From Paludibacter sp. (GTDB lineage: Bacteria; Bacteroidota; Bacteroidia; Bacteroidales; Paludibacteraceae): DNA of 35,754 nt. The translations under genes were made by a program, and so were the position numbers. This document shows positions 24,108 through 35,427 of this stretch, piece after piece (position 1 is the stretch's first letter; every line of letters begins with the position of its first letter). The notes under the pieces were generated by a model that was not told where the DNA came from, did no database searches, and saw nothing but the letters and a program-made list of their open reading frames with translations. The stretch lies in contig JADGPS010000032.1 of the NCBI GenBank assembly GCA_017882285.1, positions 1 to 35,754 on the forward strand, written 5' to 3'.

Positions 24108-25058
24108 ATGAAAAAAGTAGTTTTAAGTGGATTGTTATTACTGGTTAGCATAGGTACAGTCGTTTCACAATTTGATGCACAATTAAGTCAATACATGTTT
24201 CATACTTCGGCGTTCAATCCTGCGGCGGTAGGCGATGGCAATATGATTCAAATAACCGGACAACACAGAATACAATGGTTAGGGATGCCTAACGGTGGTC
24301 AAACCACTGAATTTAGTGTTAATTCACCCTTGAAGTTTGGCAATATCAATCAGGGAATCGGGTTAAAGTTTTTAAATGATAAAGTGGGGCAATTCACCAA
24401 TCAGGCGGCTCATTTACAATATGCCGTTAAAAAACAAATTGGTACGGGTGTTTTGAGTATGGGGGTTGATCTTGGATTTGTCAGTTTGGGATTTCATGGT
24501 GATAGTGTTCGCACTATCCCAATAGGAGATTATCATGATATGACATCCGACCCGGAAATTCCGAAAAGCAGTGTTGTAGGAATGAGTTTTGATATGAGCG
24601 TAGGTGCTTTTTATTCTACACCTGCCTTTTATGCAGGGATTTCCTATTTACATTTGAATAATCCGACGGTAAACTGGGGCGACAAGTCAGAATTCAGACA
24701 AACCGGGTCATTATTTGTAACAGGAGGTTATAATTGGGTCGTGCCGGATTCAAAGTACGTATTTAAACCAAGTACACTGATAAAAACCGATTTCAGTTCA
24801 TTTCAATTCGATTTAACCGCCCGAATGGAATATGACAACAAGTTTTGGGGGGGATTATCGTATCGGTTGCAGGATGCTGTCGTGTTTCTTGCCGGAATAA
24901 ATATTTCAGGAGGATTGTCAATCGGATATTCATACGATTTGCCTACTTCACAAATTATTACAGTAAGTTCGGGTTCGCATGAAATATTGGTTATGTATAG
25001 TTTCGAATATGTTTTTGGAAAACGAAATAGTAAATATAAGAGTATTAGAATATTATAA
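24108..25058 (+). CDS. porP: type IX secretion protein PorP/SprF family
   Basis: 316 residues, signal peptide MKKVVLSGLLLLVSIGTVVSQ, then the family opening FDAQLSQYMFHTSAFNPAAVGDGNMIQITGQHRIQWLGMPNGG and an outer-membrane barrel to the C-terminus. PorP-like proteins bind type IX motor parts at the outer membrane (PorP with PorE/PorK/N by family knowledge). It heads the porP-K-L-M-N run, the same order as P. gingivalis. It precedes porK by about 70 bases. A weak -7-like TACTTTAG (24094-24101) was seen upstream but not at a consistent spacing. Confidence 0.93.
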   Translation: MKKVVLSGLLLLVSIGTVVSQFDAQLSQYMFHTSAFNPAAVGDGNMIQITGQHRIQWLGMPNGGQTTEFSVNSPLKFGNINQGIGLKFLNDKVGQFTNQAAHLQYAVKKQIGTGVLSMGVDLGFVSLGFHGDSVRTIPIGDYHDMTSDPEIPKSSVVGMSFDMSVGAFYSTPAFYAGISYLHLNNPTVNWGDKSEFRQTGSLFVTGGYNWVVPDSKYVFKPSTLIKTDFSSFQFDLTARMEYDNKFWGGLSYRLQDAVVFLAGINISGGLSIGYSYDLPTSQIITVSSGSHEILVMYSFEYVFGKRNSKYKSIRIL

Positions 25059-25129
25059 GAATCAAACGTTTTGTTTGATAAAATTATAAATTGCCACAGT
25101 TTTTATTTCAAATAATAAAAATCACCAGA

Positions 25130-26494
25130 ATGAAAAAAAATCTGATAATTATTGTACTGAGTTTCCTTATGGTTGCTTGTAACAAGCCTGCAGGAGAGTT
25201 AACAGGCGTTGGTAAAAATAAAAAATTTTTTGAAGCACAACCCTATGGAATGGTTTTCGTAAAAAGAGGTTCTTTTATGATGGGAGCGAATGACCAATCA
25301 GCAATCGGTGCTTATACTGATAAGTCGATTAATGTAACGGTTGATGCTTTTTGGATGGACGAAACAGAAATTACAAATGATAAATACAAGCAATTTGTAA
25401 ATTATGTACGTGATTCTATCGCTTTGCGAATGTTGGTAATGGCAGGAAAAGACGAGTATCGTTTAAAGTTTAAAAATCAAACCGATGATGCAACTCCTGA
25501 AACGGCACGCCTTGACTGGAAAACAAAAACTCCCTGGAATTCAAAAGATGAAGATGTTAGAAATATATTAGAATCACTTTATTATAAAGACAACAATGCT
25601 TTAGGATTTAAAAAACAAGTAGATCCGGGGAAACTTCAGTATAAATATGAATGGATTAACTATGATCAGGCCGCATTGCCACAAAATAGATACAATGTTA
25701 ATACCGGTGCATATTTCAAAAATGCTGAAGCACGAATTGATACTTCTTATGTAGAAAACGGAGTAATAATAAATAAAACAATCAAAAGGAAGTTATTATC
25801 AAGAAAAGATTTAATCTCAACACGTATCGTAAATGTTTATCCTGACACGATTATGTGGTTGCGCGACTTCCAGTATTCTTATAACGATCCGAAAATGAGA
25901 ATGTATTTCTCAGCTCCGGGATATTCAAAATACCCTGTAGTTGGTGTTACATGGGAACAAGCACAGGCATTTTGTCAATGGAGAACGCAATTTTTCAATA
26001 GTTCAAATGCAATTGGAGGACAAGATTATCGATTGCCAACAGAAGCAGAATGGGAATATGCTGCAAGAGGTGGACGCAAATTAGCCTTATATCCCTGGGG
26101 TGGAAATTACGTAAGGGATAATAAAGGATGCTACCTGGCAAACTTTAAACCAATGCGTGGAAGTTATTCCGACGATAATGGTACTACAACCATGGAAGTT
26201 TCCAAGTTTCCCCCCAATGATTTTGGGTTGTTTGATATGGCCGGAAATGTGGCTGAATGGACTTCTTCAGCCTATAATGAATCAAGTAGTACTTTAGTTT
26301 CCGATATGAATCCTAGTTTTCAGTATAATGCCAAAAATGACGACCCCGATGTGTTGAAACGAAAAGTTGTGAAAGGTGGATCATGGAAAGATATTGCCTA
26401 TTATTTACAATGTGGAGTAAAAACGTATGAATATCAAGATGAGAGTCGACCCTATATAGGATTCCGTTGTGTTCGATCATATAATGGTGAATAA
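25130..26494 (+). CDS. porK: type IX secretion lipoprotein PorK/GldK
   Basis: About 454 residues. From ATG 25130: signal peptide ending in the lipobox-like LMVAC, with the lipidated cysteine at residue 17. Then a formylglycine-generating-enzyme/sulfatase-modifying (SUMF1) fold: GSFMMGANDQSAIG, DAFWMDETEITNDKYKQFVNYV, PVVGVTWEQAQAFCQW, YRLPTEAEWEYAARGG, FDMAGNVAEWTSS and GGSWKDIAYY...RPYIGFRCV. PorK and PorN form the periplasmic ring under the outer membrane. The earlier TTG at 25091 adds 13 residues without a signal and is rejected. The C17 lipobox is typical for GldK. It ends 32 bases before porL. Confidence 0.95.
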   Translation: MKKNLIIIVLSFLMVACNKPAGELTGVGKNKKFFEAQPYGMVFVKRGSFMMGANDQSAIGAYTDKSINVTVDAFWMDETEITNDKYKQFVNYVRDSIALRMLVMAGKDEYRLKFKNQTDDATPETARLDWKTKTPWNSKDEDVRNILESLYYKDNNALGFKKQVDPGKLQYKYEWINYDQAALPQNRYNVNTGAYFKNAEARIDTSYVENGVIINKTIKRKLLSRKDLISTRIVNVYPDTIMWLRDFQYSYNDPKMRMYFSAPGYSKYPVVGVTWEQAQAFCQWRTQFFNSSNAIGGQDYRLPTEAEWEYAARGGRKLALYPWGGNYVRDNKGCYLANFKPMRGSYSDDNGTTTMEVSKFPPNDFGLFDMAGNVAEWTSSAYNESSSTLVSDMNPSFQYNAKNDDPDVLKRKVVKGGSWKDIAYYLQCGVKTYEYQDESRPYIGFRCVRSYNGE

Positions 26495-26526
26495 TTATAA
26501 AACAACAAGATATATTAAATAAAAAA

Positions 26527-27408
26527 ATGGCAACAATAAAGTCGAAGTTTAATAGTTGGTGGAACTCACCTCAAGGTAAAAAATTCGCCGGATCGGCTTA
26601 TAGTTTAGGTGCTTCAATGGTCATAATTGGTGCAATGTTTAAAATACAGCACTGGACAGGTGGTGGTCTAATGTTAGGAATCGGAATGTCGTGTGAAGCA
26701 ATTTTATTTGCTTTTGGTATTTTTGATAAACCATTTAAAGAATACCAATGGGATAAAGTGTATGATTTTGATGGTAATTCCAAAGAAAATGGGTTAATGA
26801 CAGGCAATCAACAAAATAGCGGCACTGTTTCAAGATCTGTTGGATTGAATTATACCGAAACAATAAATGACGATGACGTTAAAAAATTATCCGAAGGGAT
26901 TAAAAATCTAACAACTACGGCGAAGCAATTTACTGAACTTTCAGATGTAGTAGGCGCAACCAGCAGCTTTGTTAAAAATATTGATAATGCTTCACAAATT
27001 ACCGGTAATTTTGCAAAGACTCAGGAAGTTTTAAATGGAGCTACAAGTCATTTAGCAAATTCTTATCAGGGAATAACAGACGGTATGGTTACTGTTGAAA
27101 AAAACACGAAAGTTTATGCCACGAAAGTTGAAGATATTAATAAAAATCTTGCTTCGATAAATTCAATTTATGAAATACAGTTGAAAAATATTCAGTCACA
27201 ATCTGAAGGTTTAACCCAACAAAATGAAAAACTCAGAACTGTAAATAGTGAATTAAATATTATTGTAGGTGATGTACAGAAAATGAAATCAGCTACAACA
27301 ATTGCGGCAAATGAAGCCGAAAATTTTAAAGCAGGTACGACTAAGTTGGCACAACAAGTGGCTGATTTAAATCAGGTTTATGGCAATATGTTAAACGCTT
27401 TAGGCTGA
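26527..27408 (+). CDS. porL: type IX secretion motor protein PorL/GldL
   Basis: 293 residues. Two transmembrane helices at about 22-40 and 46-66 with the family sequence SAYSLGASMVIIGAMFKIQHWTGG and LMLGIGMSCEAILFAFGIFDKP. E57 in the second helix corresponds to the conserved acidic residue that is thought to carry protons. The large cytoplasmic part is coiled-coil-like with repeated Thr/Lys/Glu segments. PorL and PorM form the inner-membrane motor driven by proton flow. Its length is nearer PorL of P. gingivalis (309) than the Flavobacterium GldL (215). Confidence 0.95.
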   Translation: MATIKSKFNSWWNSPQGKKFAGSAYSLGASMVIIGAMFKIQHWTGGGLMLGIGMSCEAILFAFGIFDKPFKEYQWDKVYDFDGNSKENGLMTGNQQNSGTVSRSVGLNYTETINDDDVKKLSEGIKNLTTTAKQFTELSDVVGATSSFVKNIDNASQITGNFAKTQEVLNGATSHLANSYQGITDGMVTVEKNTKVYATKVEDINKNLASINSIYEIQLKNIQSQSEGLTQQNEKLRTVNSELNIIVGDVQKMKSATTIAANEAENFKAGTTKLAQQVADLNQVYGNMLNALG

Positions 27409-27452
27409 ACAAAAAGGAATTTTATTGATAACCAAATTAAAAAAGAATTCCA

Positions 27453-28991
27453 ATGAGTGGAGCCAGAAATTGTCCTGAAACGCCCAGACAAAGAATGATA
27501 GGTATGATGTATTTAGTGTTAACCGCAATGTTGGCACTTAATGTATCAAGCGAAATTTTGAATGGGTTTACCATGGTGGATAATAGTTTGCATAAATCAA
27601 TAGAATCTGCTGAAATGAGAAATAAAGATATGTATGCAGATTTTCAGTATCTAAATAAAATAAATCCGAACAAAATTCATGAATGGTTAGAAAAAGCTAA
27701 ATTGGTTAAGGTAAAATCCGATAATCTTTATAATTATATTGAGGATTTTAAGATACAAATTATTCGTTTGACTGATCACAAAAAAACAAATGACAGTGCT
27801 TACGTAAAACAAATTCTTGGTAAAGATAATTTAGATAATGCAGGATTATACGGTATTACATACGGAAATGGAAAGATATTGAAAAAGAAGATAGAGGAAT
27901 ATCGTGATTTCTTAATAGCATTATCTGTAAATAATCCTTCCAAACAAAATATGTATAAATCTATTTTCTCTGTTACTAACAGCAAAGATGGAAGGAATTG
28001 GGAAGAAGCAATGTTTGAAATGATGCCGGTTTCAGCAGTTATTACTATTTTAACTAAGTATCAAAGTGATGTCAGGACATCTGAAGCAGAAATTGTACAA
28101 TATTTGAAATCTCAAACCGATGCAATGGATTTCAGGGTAAATAAAATTTCAGCATTGGTAGTACCAAATACCAGGTACGTAATTCGTGGAGGGAAATATA
28201 CTTCTCAAATTGTTCTTTCAGCTATTGATTCAACAAAAGTTCCAGAATATTATATTGGTTCAACTCCAATCAGAAAAGGTTTTTATGAAGTAAATTGCTC
28301 TAAATCAGGGGCATTTAATTATTCCGGATATATAAAACTTCCCGGAAATGATGGATCCATTAAGATGTATCCATTTAAAAGCGATTATATTGTTGGTGAT
28401 CCTTCGGCAACTCTTTCGAATGAAGCTTTGAATGTTGTCTATCGCGGTATTGATAATAAATTCAGTATTTCAGTTCCGGGAGTAGCAGCAGAAAATGTAT
28501 CTGTTAGGTTGACAGGCGGTACAATACAAAAAGTGAATGGAAAATATATTATCCGGCCGACTCAGGATGGTGAGATCAATATATCCGTTTATGCTAAAAT
28601 TGATGGAAAAGATTTGCCAATGGGCGGTGGTTCTTATCGTGTAAAATACATTCCAGACCCAAAATCTTATCTACAATATGCTGACGCAGGGGGAGTGACC
28701 CGGTTAATGCAGGATGGAGTTTTGTCGAAAAGAACACTCAAATCGGATGGTGTTTCAATTATTGCCAGCTATGGACAAGATGAATTAATAAAAGCAAACT
28801 TTAATGTAACATCATTTACAATGGTGACAATATTTGGGTCGATTAATACAGCAGGGTCACGCTTAAATTCCAGAATGTTATCTGATATTGACAAGTTAGA
28901 AGGTGGAGATTTACTCACACTGAAAAATATAAAAGCTGTTGGTCCTGATGGTAAAATACGAAGTTTAGGCCTAGTTCAAGTACAAATTTAG
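27453..28991 (+). CDS. porM: type IX secretion motor protein PorM/GldM
   Basis: 512 residues. Hallmark N-terminus MSGARNCPETPRQRMIGMMYLVLTAMLALNVSSEILNGF: one transmembrane helix (about 15-35) after a short basic cytoplasmic tail, then a long periplasmic part of four domains (D1 helical; D2-D4 beta), ending in DPKSYLQYADAGG...LRSLGLVQVQI-like sequence. PorM makes a dimeric shaft from the inner-membrane motor to the PorK/N ring. It lies 44 bases after porL and 36 before porN. Confidence 0.96.
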   Translation: MSGARNCPETPRQRMIGMMYLVLTAMLALNVSSEILNGFTMVDNSLHKSIESAEMRNKDMYADFQYLNKINPNKIHEWLEKAKLVKVKSDNLYNYIEDFKIQIIRLTDHKKTNDSAYVKQILGKDNLDNAGLYGITYGNGKILKKKIEEYRDFLIALSVNNPSKQNMYKSIFSVTNSKDGRNWEEAMFEMMPVSAVITILTKYQSDVRTSEAEIVQYLKSQTDAMDFRVNKISALVVPNTRYVIRGGKYTSQIVLSAIDSTKVPEYYIGSTPIRKGFYEVNCSKSGAFNYSGYIKLPGNDGSIKMYPFKSDYIVGDPSATLSNEALNVVYRGIDNKFSISVPGVAAENVSVRLTGGTIQKVNGKYIIRPTQDGEINISVYAKIDGKDLPMGGGSYRVKYIPDPKSYLQYADAGGVTRLMQDGVLSKRTLKSDGVSIIASYGQDELIKANFNVTSFTMVTIFGSINTAGSRLNSRMLSDIDKLEGGDLLTLKNIKAVGPDGKIRSLGLVQVQI

Positions 28992-29027
28992 AAACATTAA
29001 TTGGTAAACAAATAAAGAGTTTTTAAC

Positions 29028-29936
29028 ATGAAAAAATATTGGATTGTTTCTATAGTCATTGTCATGACTATTGTTCCAAATTTGCTTTCTGCGCAGGAAA
29101 AAGAAATTCCATTTTTCGATAAAAAGGGAAATGTAAGGATACAAACAACAGAAATGGATGCTCTTGCCGACACGATAGCAGTTGTAAATCACAGAGCCGA
29201 TGATATTGTTTGGTCGAAAATTGTTTATAGAATTATCGACATGCGTGATAAGCAAAATTATCAGCTTTATTTTCCAATGCGTCCAAATGATCAGTATAAA
29301 GGCCTGTTTAGGTTGATGTTAGATGCGATTTGTAAAGGTGTTCCGGTATACAAGCGAAATCCACGTGAAATTGTACCTTCATTTAATGACAGTGCTCGTT
29401 TGGGAGGCGATGATTTATCAAAGGCTTTTGCTTATGATAATAATATGGATAATAATCTGATTCAGATTGATCCTGTTACAAATCAGGCAAAAGTTGTTAA
29501 TGATCAATACTTTAATTATGTTCGAAATCAATTTAAATTTTTGATTCAGGAAATAGTATTTTTTGATAAGCATGCAACGAGGATGTATTCAAAAGTCATG
29601 GCTATAGCTCCCTTGTATGCTTTGCATCCTGATAATACACAATCTCAACAATCAATTAAATTTTTTCAACAGTCCGTTCTTTGTTGGTTCGCGTTTGATG
29701 AACTTCGTCCGTATTTAGCTAAACAATATGTTATTCCAAATGGTAATGAAACACAGCGTTTGACTTATGACGAGTATTTTGCGCAAAAATTATATTCAAG
29801 TTATTTGTTGGGTGACAGTAATATGTTCAATAGGATGTTATTAGAATCAGAAGTGAATCCGGATAAAATTCGAAAAGAACAAAATCGCATTGAAACAGAC
29901 CTTTTGAATTTTGAAGAAGACCTTTGGGAATATTAA
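29028..29936 (+). CDS. porN: type IX secretion ring protein PorN/GldN
   Basis: 302 residues, signal peptide MKKYWIVSIVIVMTIVPNLLSAQ, then ADDIVWSKIVYRIIDMRDKQNYQLYFPMRP, LFRLMLDAICKGVPVYKRNPREIVPSF, FLIQEIVFFDKHATRMYSKVMAIAPLYA and the C-terminal segment ending DLLNFEEDLWEY. It is the periplasmic partner of PorK in the ring. Last gene of the core operon: a strong terminator follows at 29961-29988. Confidence 0.94.
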   Translation: MKKYWIVSIVIVMTIVPNLLSAQEKEIPFFDKKGNVRIQTTEMDALADTIAVVNHRADDIVWSKIVYRIIDMRDKQNYQLYFPMRPNDQYKGLFRLMLDAICKGVPVYKRNPREIVPSFNDSARLGGDDLSKAFAYDNNMDNNLIQIDPVTNQAKVVNDQYFNYVRNQFKFLIQEIVFFDKHATRMYSKVMAIAPLYALHPDNTQSQQSIKFFQQSVLCWFAFDELRPYLAKQYVIPNGNETQRLTYDEYFAQKLYSSYLLGDSNMFNRMLLESEVNPDKIRKEQNRIETDLLNFEEDLWEY

Positions 29937-29960
29937 TTCTGTAAATGTAAAACTAATATT

Positions 29961-29992
29961 AAAAAAGACGGCTTTAGTCGTCTTTTTTTGTC
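29961..29992 (+). terminator. terminator of the porP-N operon
   Basis: AAAAAAGACG (29961-29970) and CGTCTTTTTT (29979-29988) form a stem around GCTTTAGT, with the T-run on the 3' side. It separates the secretion operon from the response regulator, whose own -7 box is at 30021. Confidence 0.8.
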
Positions 29993-30020
29993 TTTATGCT
30001 GAAAAAGCATTTTAAATCAG

Positions 30021-30028
30021 TAATTTTG
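30021..30028 (+). promoter_or_regulatory. -7 box for the response regulator-mnmA pair
   Basis: TAATTTTG, followed by CATC, 46 bases before the ATG at 30074. Lies inside the open frame that starts at 29996, so the true start is 30074. No convincing -33 element. Confidence 0.55.
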
Positions 30029-30073
30029 CATCAAATTCAATGTATTTATTTTTTTGAATATGGAAATGTCATA

Positions 30074-30727
30074 ATGAGAAAGATATTAATTGCAGATAAT
30101 CAGGATATTTCAAATGCAGGGTGGCATTATATCCTTCATAATCAGATTGATGTTTCTGAAATACGGGATGTTTCCAATAAGAAAGAACTACTGAGTTTAT
30201 TGACTGAGTGTCCTGATTCAATTGTTATTCTCGATTATACTTTGTTCGATTTTGAAAGTGTAAATGACTTACTTATTTTCCAGGTTAGATTTGAAAACAT
30301 CGATTGGATTTTGTTTTCAGATGAATTAAGTGACGACTTTTTACGTACGTTATTATTTAATACACACTCCTTTAGTGTGTTGATGAAAGATAGTTCGAAA
30401 GATGAAATTGTAAGTGCATTGAAAGAAGCAATAAAAGGAAATCGGTATATTTGTAATCATGTAATTAATATTTTGCTCGATAACACTAAAAATTTGCATC
30501 ACCAACCATCAAAGCAATTACTTACGCCTACTGAACAAGAAATATTAAAAGAAATGGCTCTTGGTAAAACAACGAAAGAAATTGCAGCCCAACGATTTGT
30601 AAGTGTTCATACAATAATGACTCACCGTAAGAATATATTCCGAAAAATAGAAGTAAACAATGTACATGAAGCCACCAAATATGCCATGCGTGCAGGTATT
30701 GTAGATTTGGCCGAATACTATATTTAA
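30074..30727 (+). CDS. NarL/LuxR-family response regulator
   Basis: 217 residues from ATG 30074. Receiver domain 1-120: acidic pair site D8 in ILIADNQ, phospho-acceptor D54 in [10 protein letters not shown], conserved S82 in ILFSDE and K105 in LMKDSS. A linker is followed by a LuxR-type helix-turn-helix at about 150-215 ([43 protein letters not shown]). The partner kinase is not in the window. It is not PorX, which has a PglZ-type effector domain. It is preceded by the terminator of the secretion operon and followed 14 bases later by mnmA, a likely cotranscript. Whether it controls the por genes is unknown. Confidence 0.9.
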   Translation: MRKILIADNQDISNAGWHYILHNQIDVSEIRDVSNKKELLSLLTECPDSIVILDYTLFDFESVNDLLIFQVRFENIDWILFSDELSDDFLRTLLFNTHSFSVLMKDSSKDEIVSALKEAIKGNRYICNHVINILLDNTKNLHHQPSKQLLTPTEQEILKEMALGKTTKEIAAQRFVSVHTIMTHRKNIFRKIEVNNVHEATKYAMRAGIVDLAEYYI

Positions 30728-30741
30728 ATTACAATTTAAGA

Positions 30742-31803
30742 ATGAATATAGCAACCTTATTATCAGGTGGTGTAGATAGCTCTGTGGTAGTACATTTGTT
30801 GAAGGAACAAGGTTTTACACCTACTCTGTTTTACATAAAAATCGGGATGGACGATGATGAACTTTTACACTGCAGTTCTGAAGAAGATATAGAAATGGCC
30901 TCGTTGATTGCCCGTAAATACGGCTGTAAGTTGGAAGTAGTCGACTTACATAATGATTATTGGGATAATGTAGTTGCATACACAATTGATAAGGTAAAAC
31001 AAGGGTTGACTCCGAATCCGGATGTGATGTGTAATAAGTTGATAAAGTTTGGCGTGTTTGAACAGCGGGTTGGAAAAGAATTTGACAAAACAGCTACCGG
31101 ACATTATGCCACCACCACCGAAATAGAAAGTAAAATCTATCTTTCAACCGCTAAAGACCCGATAAAAGATCAAACCGATTTTCTGGCTCAGATTAATTAC
31201 CTGCAAGTATCAAAACTTATGTTTCCTATCGGACATTTGATGAAGAGTGAAGTTAGGGATATTGCGGTTAAAGCCGGATTACCAAGTGCAAAACGGCAGG
31301 ATAGTCAGGGAATTTGTTTTTTGGGGAAAGTGAATTACAATGATTTTATTCGTCGATATTTAGGCGAAAAAGAAGGACCAATTGTAGAACTGGAAACAGG
31401 AAAGATACTTGGGAAGCATAAAGGTTATTGGTTTCATACAGTTGGTCAACGTAAAGGGCTCGGACTTTCGGGCGGTCCTTGGTATGTGATTAAAAAAGAT
31501 GTAGCTGATAATATCGTTTATGCTTCAAAAGGTTTTAATGTGGATGCACAATACGGTTATGAATTCACCATGGGCGATTTTCATTTTATTACCGAAAATC
31601 CTTGGAAAAATACGCGTGATGAAACTAATATTACATTTAAAATAAGGCATACGCCCGAATTTACTACCGGAAAAATAATGAAAACACCGAATGGATTTCA
31701 TTTGGTTTCCAATCAAAAACTTCAAGGAATTGCTCCCGGTCAGTTTGGTGTAATTTACGATGTTGATTCAAAAATTTGTATCGGAAGTGGTGAGATAATA
31801 TAA
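30742..31803 (+). CDS. mnmA: tRNA 2-thiouridine(34) synthase
   Basis: Thiolates U34 of tRNAs for Lys, Glu and Gln. 353 residues: the PP-loop SGGVDSS (8-14) for ATP, active cysteines C97 in [12 protein letters not shown] and C192 in [13 protein letters not shown], the tRNA-binding THATGHYA-like TATGHYATT at about 117-125, and the C-terminal [15 protein letters not shown]...YVI barrel. N-terminus [10 protein letters not shown] starts at ATG 30742, 14 bases after the regulator. Convergent to metY. Confidence 0.95.
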   Translation: MNIATLLSGGVDSSVVVHLLKEQGFTPTLFYIKIGMDDDELLHCSSEEDIEMASLIARKYGCKLEVVDLHNDYWDNVVAYTIDKVKQGLTPNPDVMCNKLIKFGVFEQRVGKEFDKTATGHYATTTEIESKIYLSTAKDPIKDQTDFLAQINYLQVSKLMFPIGHLMKSEVRDIAVKAGLPSAKRQDSQGICFLGKVNYNDFIRRYLGEKEGPIVELETGKILGKHKGYWFHTVGQRKGLGLSGGPWYVIKKDVADNIVYASKGFNVDAQYGYEFTMGDFHFITENPWKNTRDETNITFKIRHTPEFTTGKIMKTPNGFHLVSNQKLQGIAPGQFGVIYDVDSKICIGSGEII

Positions 31804-31809
31804 GGAAAA

Positions 31810-31829
31810 CCTCTCATAAGAATAAGAGG
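31810..31829. terminator. short hairpin between convergent mnmA and metY
   Basis: CCTCT (31810-31814) pairs with AGAGG (31825-31829), with a 10-base loop; on the minus strand it is followed by TTTTCCTT. A weak, possibly two-way, terminator. Confidence 0.35.
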
Positions 31830-31856
31830 CAATCCTAATATAATTTATCAAACGAA

Positions 31857-33227
<1,371 letters not shown>

Positions 33228-33259
33228 TTATAGATTGATTTATTTAAAAAGTTTGTCTT

Positions 33260-33290
33260 AAAGTCCCCCTTTAGGGGGATTTAGGGGGCC
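33260..33290 (-). repeat. C-rich intergenic repeat, copy 4 (right arm of inverted pair)
   Basis: The same 31-base element in inverted orientation, abutting the cysK stop codon (33290-33292). With copy 3 it could form a long hairpin with a loop of 60 bases in the cysK-metY transcript. Confidence 0.9.
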
Positions 33291-34237
33291 TATAACGGAT
33301 ATTCTTCAAAAGCGTAAAGCAATGTTGAAAGATAACGTTCGCCTGTGTCTGGAAGTAAAGCTATTATTATTTTTTCTTTGTTTTCAGGACGTTGAGCAAC
33401 CAATGTAGCAGCATAAGCAGCAGCACCGGATGAAATTCCAACCAACAATCCTTCTTGTTGTGCTAATTGGCGTGAAGTAAGAATGGCATCGTCATTACTC
33501 ACTTGAATAATTTCGTCCACTACATTAGGGTCATAGTTTTTTGGGATAAAACCGGCACCAATTCCCTGAATCTTATGCGGACCGGGATTCCCACCCGAAA
33601 GAACAGGAGAGTCTGCCGGTTCAACAGCAATTATTTTTACATTCGGATTGTGTGCTTTCAAAGAAGCTCCAACTCCGCTAACGGTTCCTCCGGTTCCAAC
33701 TCCGGCAACGAAAATGTCTACTTTCCCGTCGGTGTCGCGCCAGATTTCTTCACCGGTTGTACGTTTATGTACTTCAGGGTTTGAAGGGTTTTCAAATTGC
33801 TGAGGAATATAAGAAGCAGGATTTTCTTCGTGCAATTCCAATGCCCGGGCAATGGCGCCTTTCATACCTGTTGCTCCGGGAGTCAAAACCAGATTTACTC
33901 CAAAAGCTTTTAATAGATTTCTACGTTCCAGACTCATGGTTTCGGGCATTGTAAGCGTGAGTTTATATCCTTTTATGGCTGCTACCATTGCCAATCCAAT
34001 TCCTGTATTTCCGCTGGTTGGCTCAATAATTTCAATGCCTGCTTTCAGAATTCCTGCTTTTTCTGCATCTTCAATCATGGACAAGGCAATGCGTTCTTTC
34101 ACGCAACCGGCAGGATTAAATGATTCAAGTTTTGCAATTACTGTGGTTTTGAGACCTTTATTTGCACTGTAATTTGAAAGTTGAACGAGTGGGGTATTTC
34201 CAATTAGTTCGGTGAGATTCTTTGCTATTTTTGCCAT
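33290..34237 (-). CDS. cysK: cysteine synthase A
   Basis: Makes cysteine from O-acetylserine and sulfide. 315 residues, fold-type II PLP enzyme: [16 protein letters not shown] lysine K47 in [37 protein letters not shown] and VGISSGAA motifs. The lysine context (AGCVKER) differs from the usual GGSVKDR by a cysteine and E for D, yet the residues that hold PLP are intact. Its promoter at 34316-34346 is one of the best in the window. metY follows. Confidence 0.95.
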   Translation of the reverse strand: MAKIAKNLTELIGNTPLVQLSNYSANKGLKTTVIAKLESFNPAGCVKERIALSMIEDAEKAGILKAGIEIIEPTSGNTGIGLAMVAAIKGYKLTLTMPETMSLERRNLLKAFGVNLVLTPGATGMKGAIARALELHEENPASYIPQQFENPSNPEVHKRTTGEEIWRDTDGKVDIFVAGVGTGGTVSGVGASLKAHNPNVKIIAVEPADSPVLSGGNPGPHKIQGIGAGFIPKNYDPNVVDEIIQVSNDDAILTSRQLAQQEGLLVGISSGAAAYAATLVAQRPENKEKIIIALLPDTGERYLSTLLYAFEEYPL

Positions 34238-34315
34238 AACAATTCAATTTAATAATTATTCAATTCAAAATTTCCAATTCATAATCCATTTTTTGGGTTA
34301 GGGATTTTGTACTTG

Positions 34316-34346
34316 CAAAGATAAGTGGTATTTCATTGCTTCACAA
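34316..34346 (-). promoter_or_regulatory. Bacteroidota-type promoter of cysK
   Basis: On the minus strand TATCTTTG (complement of 34316-34323) and a TTG (complement of 34344-34346) are 20 bases apart, the standard -33/-7 layout. Transcription would start near 34309, with a leader of about 70 bases that holds CAATT-rich low-complexity DNA. No SAM riboswitch was recognised in the leader. Confidence 0.65.
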
Positions 34347-34421
34347 TCGCAATGATGGGGTATTTTTTTATACCATGTTTATGGTAGGAGAATTATACAA
34401 ATTTAATAAGATTTCAATAAT

Positions 34422-34453
34422 AAAGAAAAGCTACTTAATTCGCAGCTTTCTTT
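34422..34453 (-). terminator. hairpin after atpG, end of the ATP synthase operon
   Basis: AAAGAAAAGCT (34422-34432) and AGCTTTCTTT (34444-34453) pair with one bulged base around an 11-base loop. On the minus strand it is followed by TTATTATTG, a modest T-rich tail. Confidence 0.5.
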
Positions 34454-34468
34454 AGTTTAACTATATTT

Positions 34469-35335
34469 TTAGTTTTGTCCGAACGAACCGCCCACAATAT
34501 CGAGTAATTCGTTGGTAATGGCTTGTTGGCGGGATTTGTTGTATTGTAGTGAAAGTTCTTGCAATATATCAGTGGCGTTGTCCGTTGCAATTTGCATAGC
34601 CATAGTACGAGCGGCGTGTTCCGAAGCATTCGAATCGAGTAGGGCTGTATAAATTTTCAAACGAAGTACTTTCGGTATCAACTCATTCATAATGGTTTCT
34701 CTGTCGGGTTCCACAATATAATCGAGAGCTACAGTGCCTTTCTGACTTGGCTTGAGTTGAATAGGCAAAAAAGTCTCAGAAATCAAAATTTGTGAACTTT
34801 TACTTGCAAAATGGTGATAAATCAACTCAACCTTATCAATATCTTTATTTCGAAACATTTGAATTAAATCATCTGATAAATTCAATGAAGCAGCATAACT
34901 TGGCTTATCAGCCATTGCTTCAAAATTTGCTTCCGGCTCAAAACCCAATTTGCGACTGGCTTTTGCTACTTTCTTCCCAACAGGATAAATCAATATATGT
35001 TCTCGACCCAATGAATGATATTTTTCAACTGTTTGAATCAGTAATTTTGAAACATTAGTATTATAACCACCACACAAACTTGAATTTGATGAAAAAACTA
35101 CTATGGCCACACGTTTCACCTCCCGTATTTCTGAAAACACAGCAGAATTGTCTTCTTCAGCACCCAGAAAGTTATTCAGTAAACCGTTCAATCGTTGCTC
35201 ATACGGGAAGAAATTCTCGATGGTCTTTTGTGCTTTACGCAATTTTGCCGAAGAAACCATCTTCATTGCCGATGTGATCTTCTGAGTCGATTTGACAGAC
35301 TGAATACGTGATTTTATTTCCTTTAATGAAGACAT
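34469..35335 (-). CDS. atpG: ATP synthase F1 gamma subunit
   Basis: Central rotor shaft of the F1 motor. 288 residues (E. coli 287). N-terminal helix MSSLKEIKSRIQSVKSTQKITSAMKMVSSAKLRKAQ and C-terminal ASEHAARTMAMQIATDNATDILQELSLQYNKSRQQAITNELLDIVGG are the two halves of the coiled coil, with SSNSSLCGGYNTNV in the middle domain. It follows atpA by 92 bases and is the last gene of the operon, as often in Bacteroidales, with a hairpin at 34422-34453. Confidence 0.96.
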   Translation of the reverse strand: MSSLKEIKSRIQSVKSTQKITSAMKMVSSAKLRKAQKTIENFFPYEQRLNGLLNNFLGAEEDNSAVFSEIREVKRVAIVVFSSNSSLCGGYNTNVSKLLIQTVEKYHSLGREHILIYPVGKKVAKASRKLGFEPEANFEAMADKPSYAASLNLSDDLIQMFRNKDIDKVELIYHHFASKSSQILISETFLPIQLKPSQKGTVALDYIVEPDRETIMNELIPKVLRLKIYTALLDSNASEHAARTMAMQIATDNATDILQELSLQYNKSRQQAITNELLDIVGGSFGQN

Positions 35336-35427
35336 AAATTCAATTTACAATTTAGCAATTTACAATTGAAAATCACAAACTACTAACTAAGATTCTTTAC
35401 TACCAACTAAAAACTACCGACTAGTTA

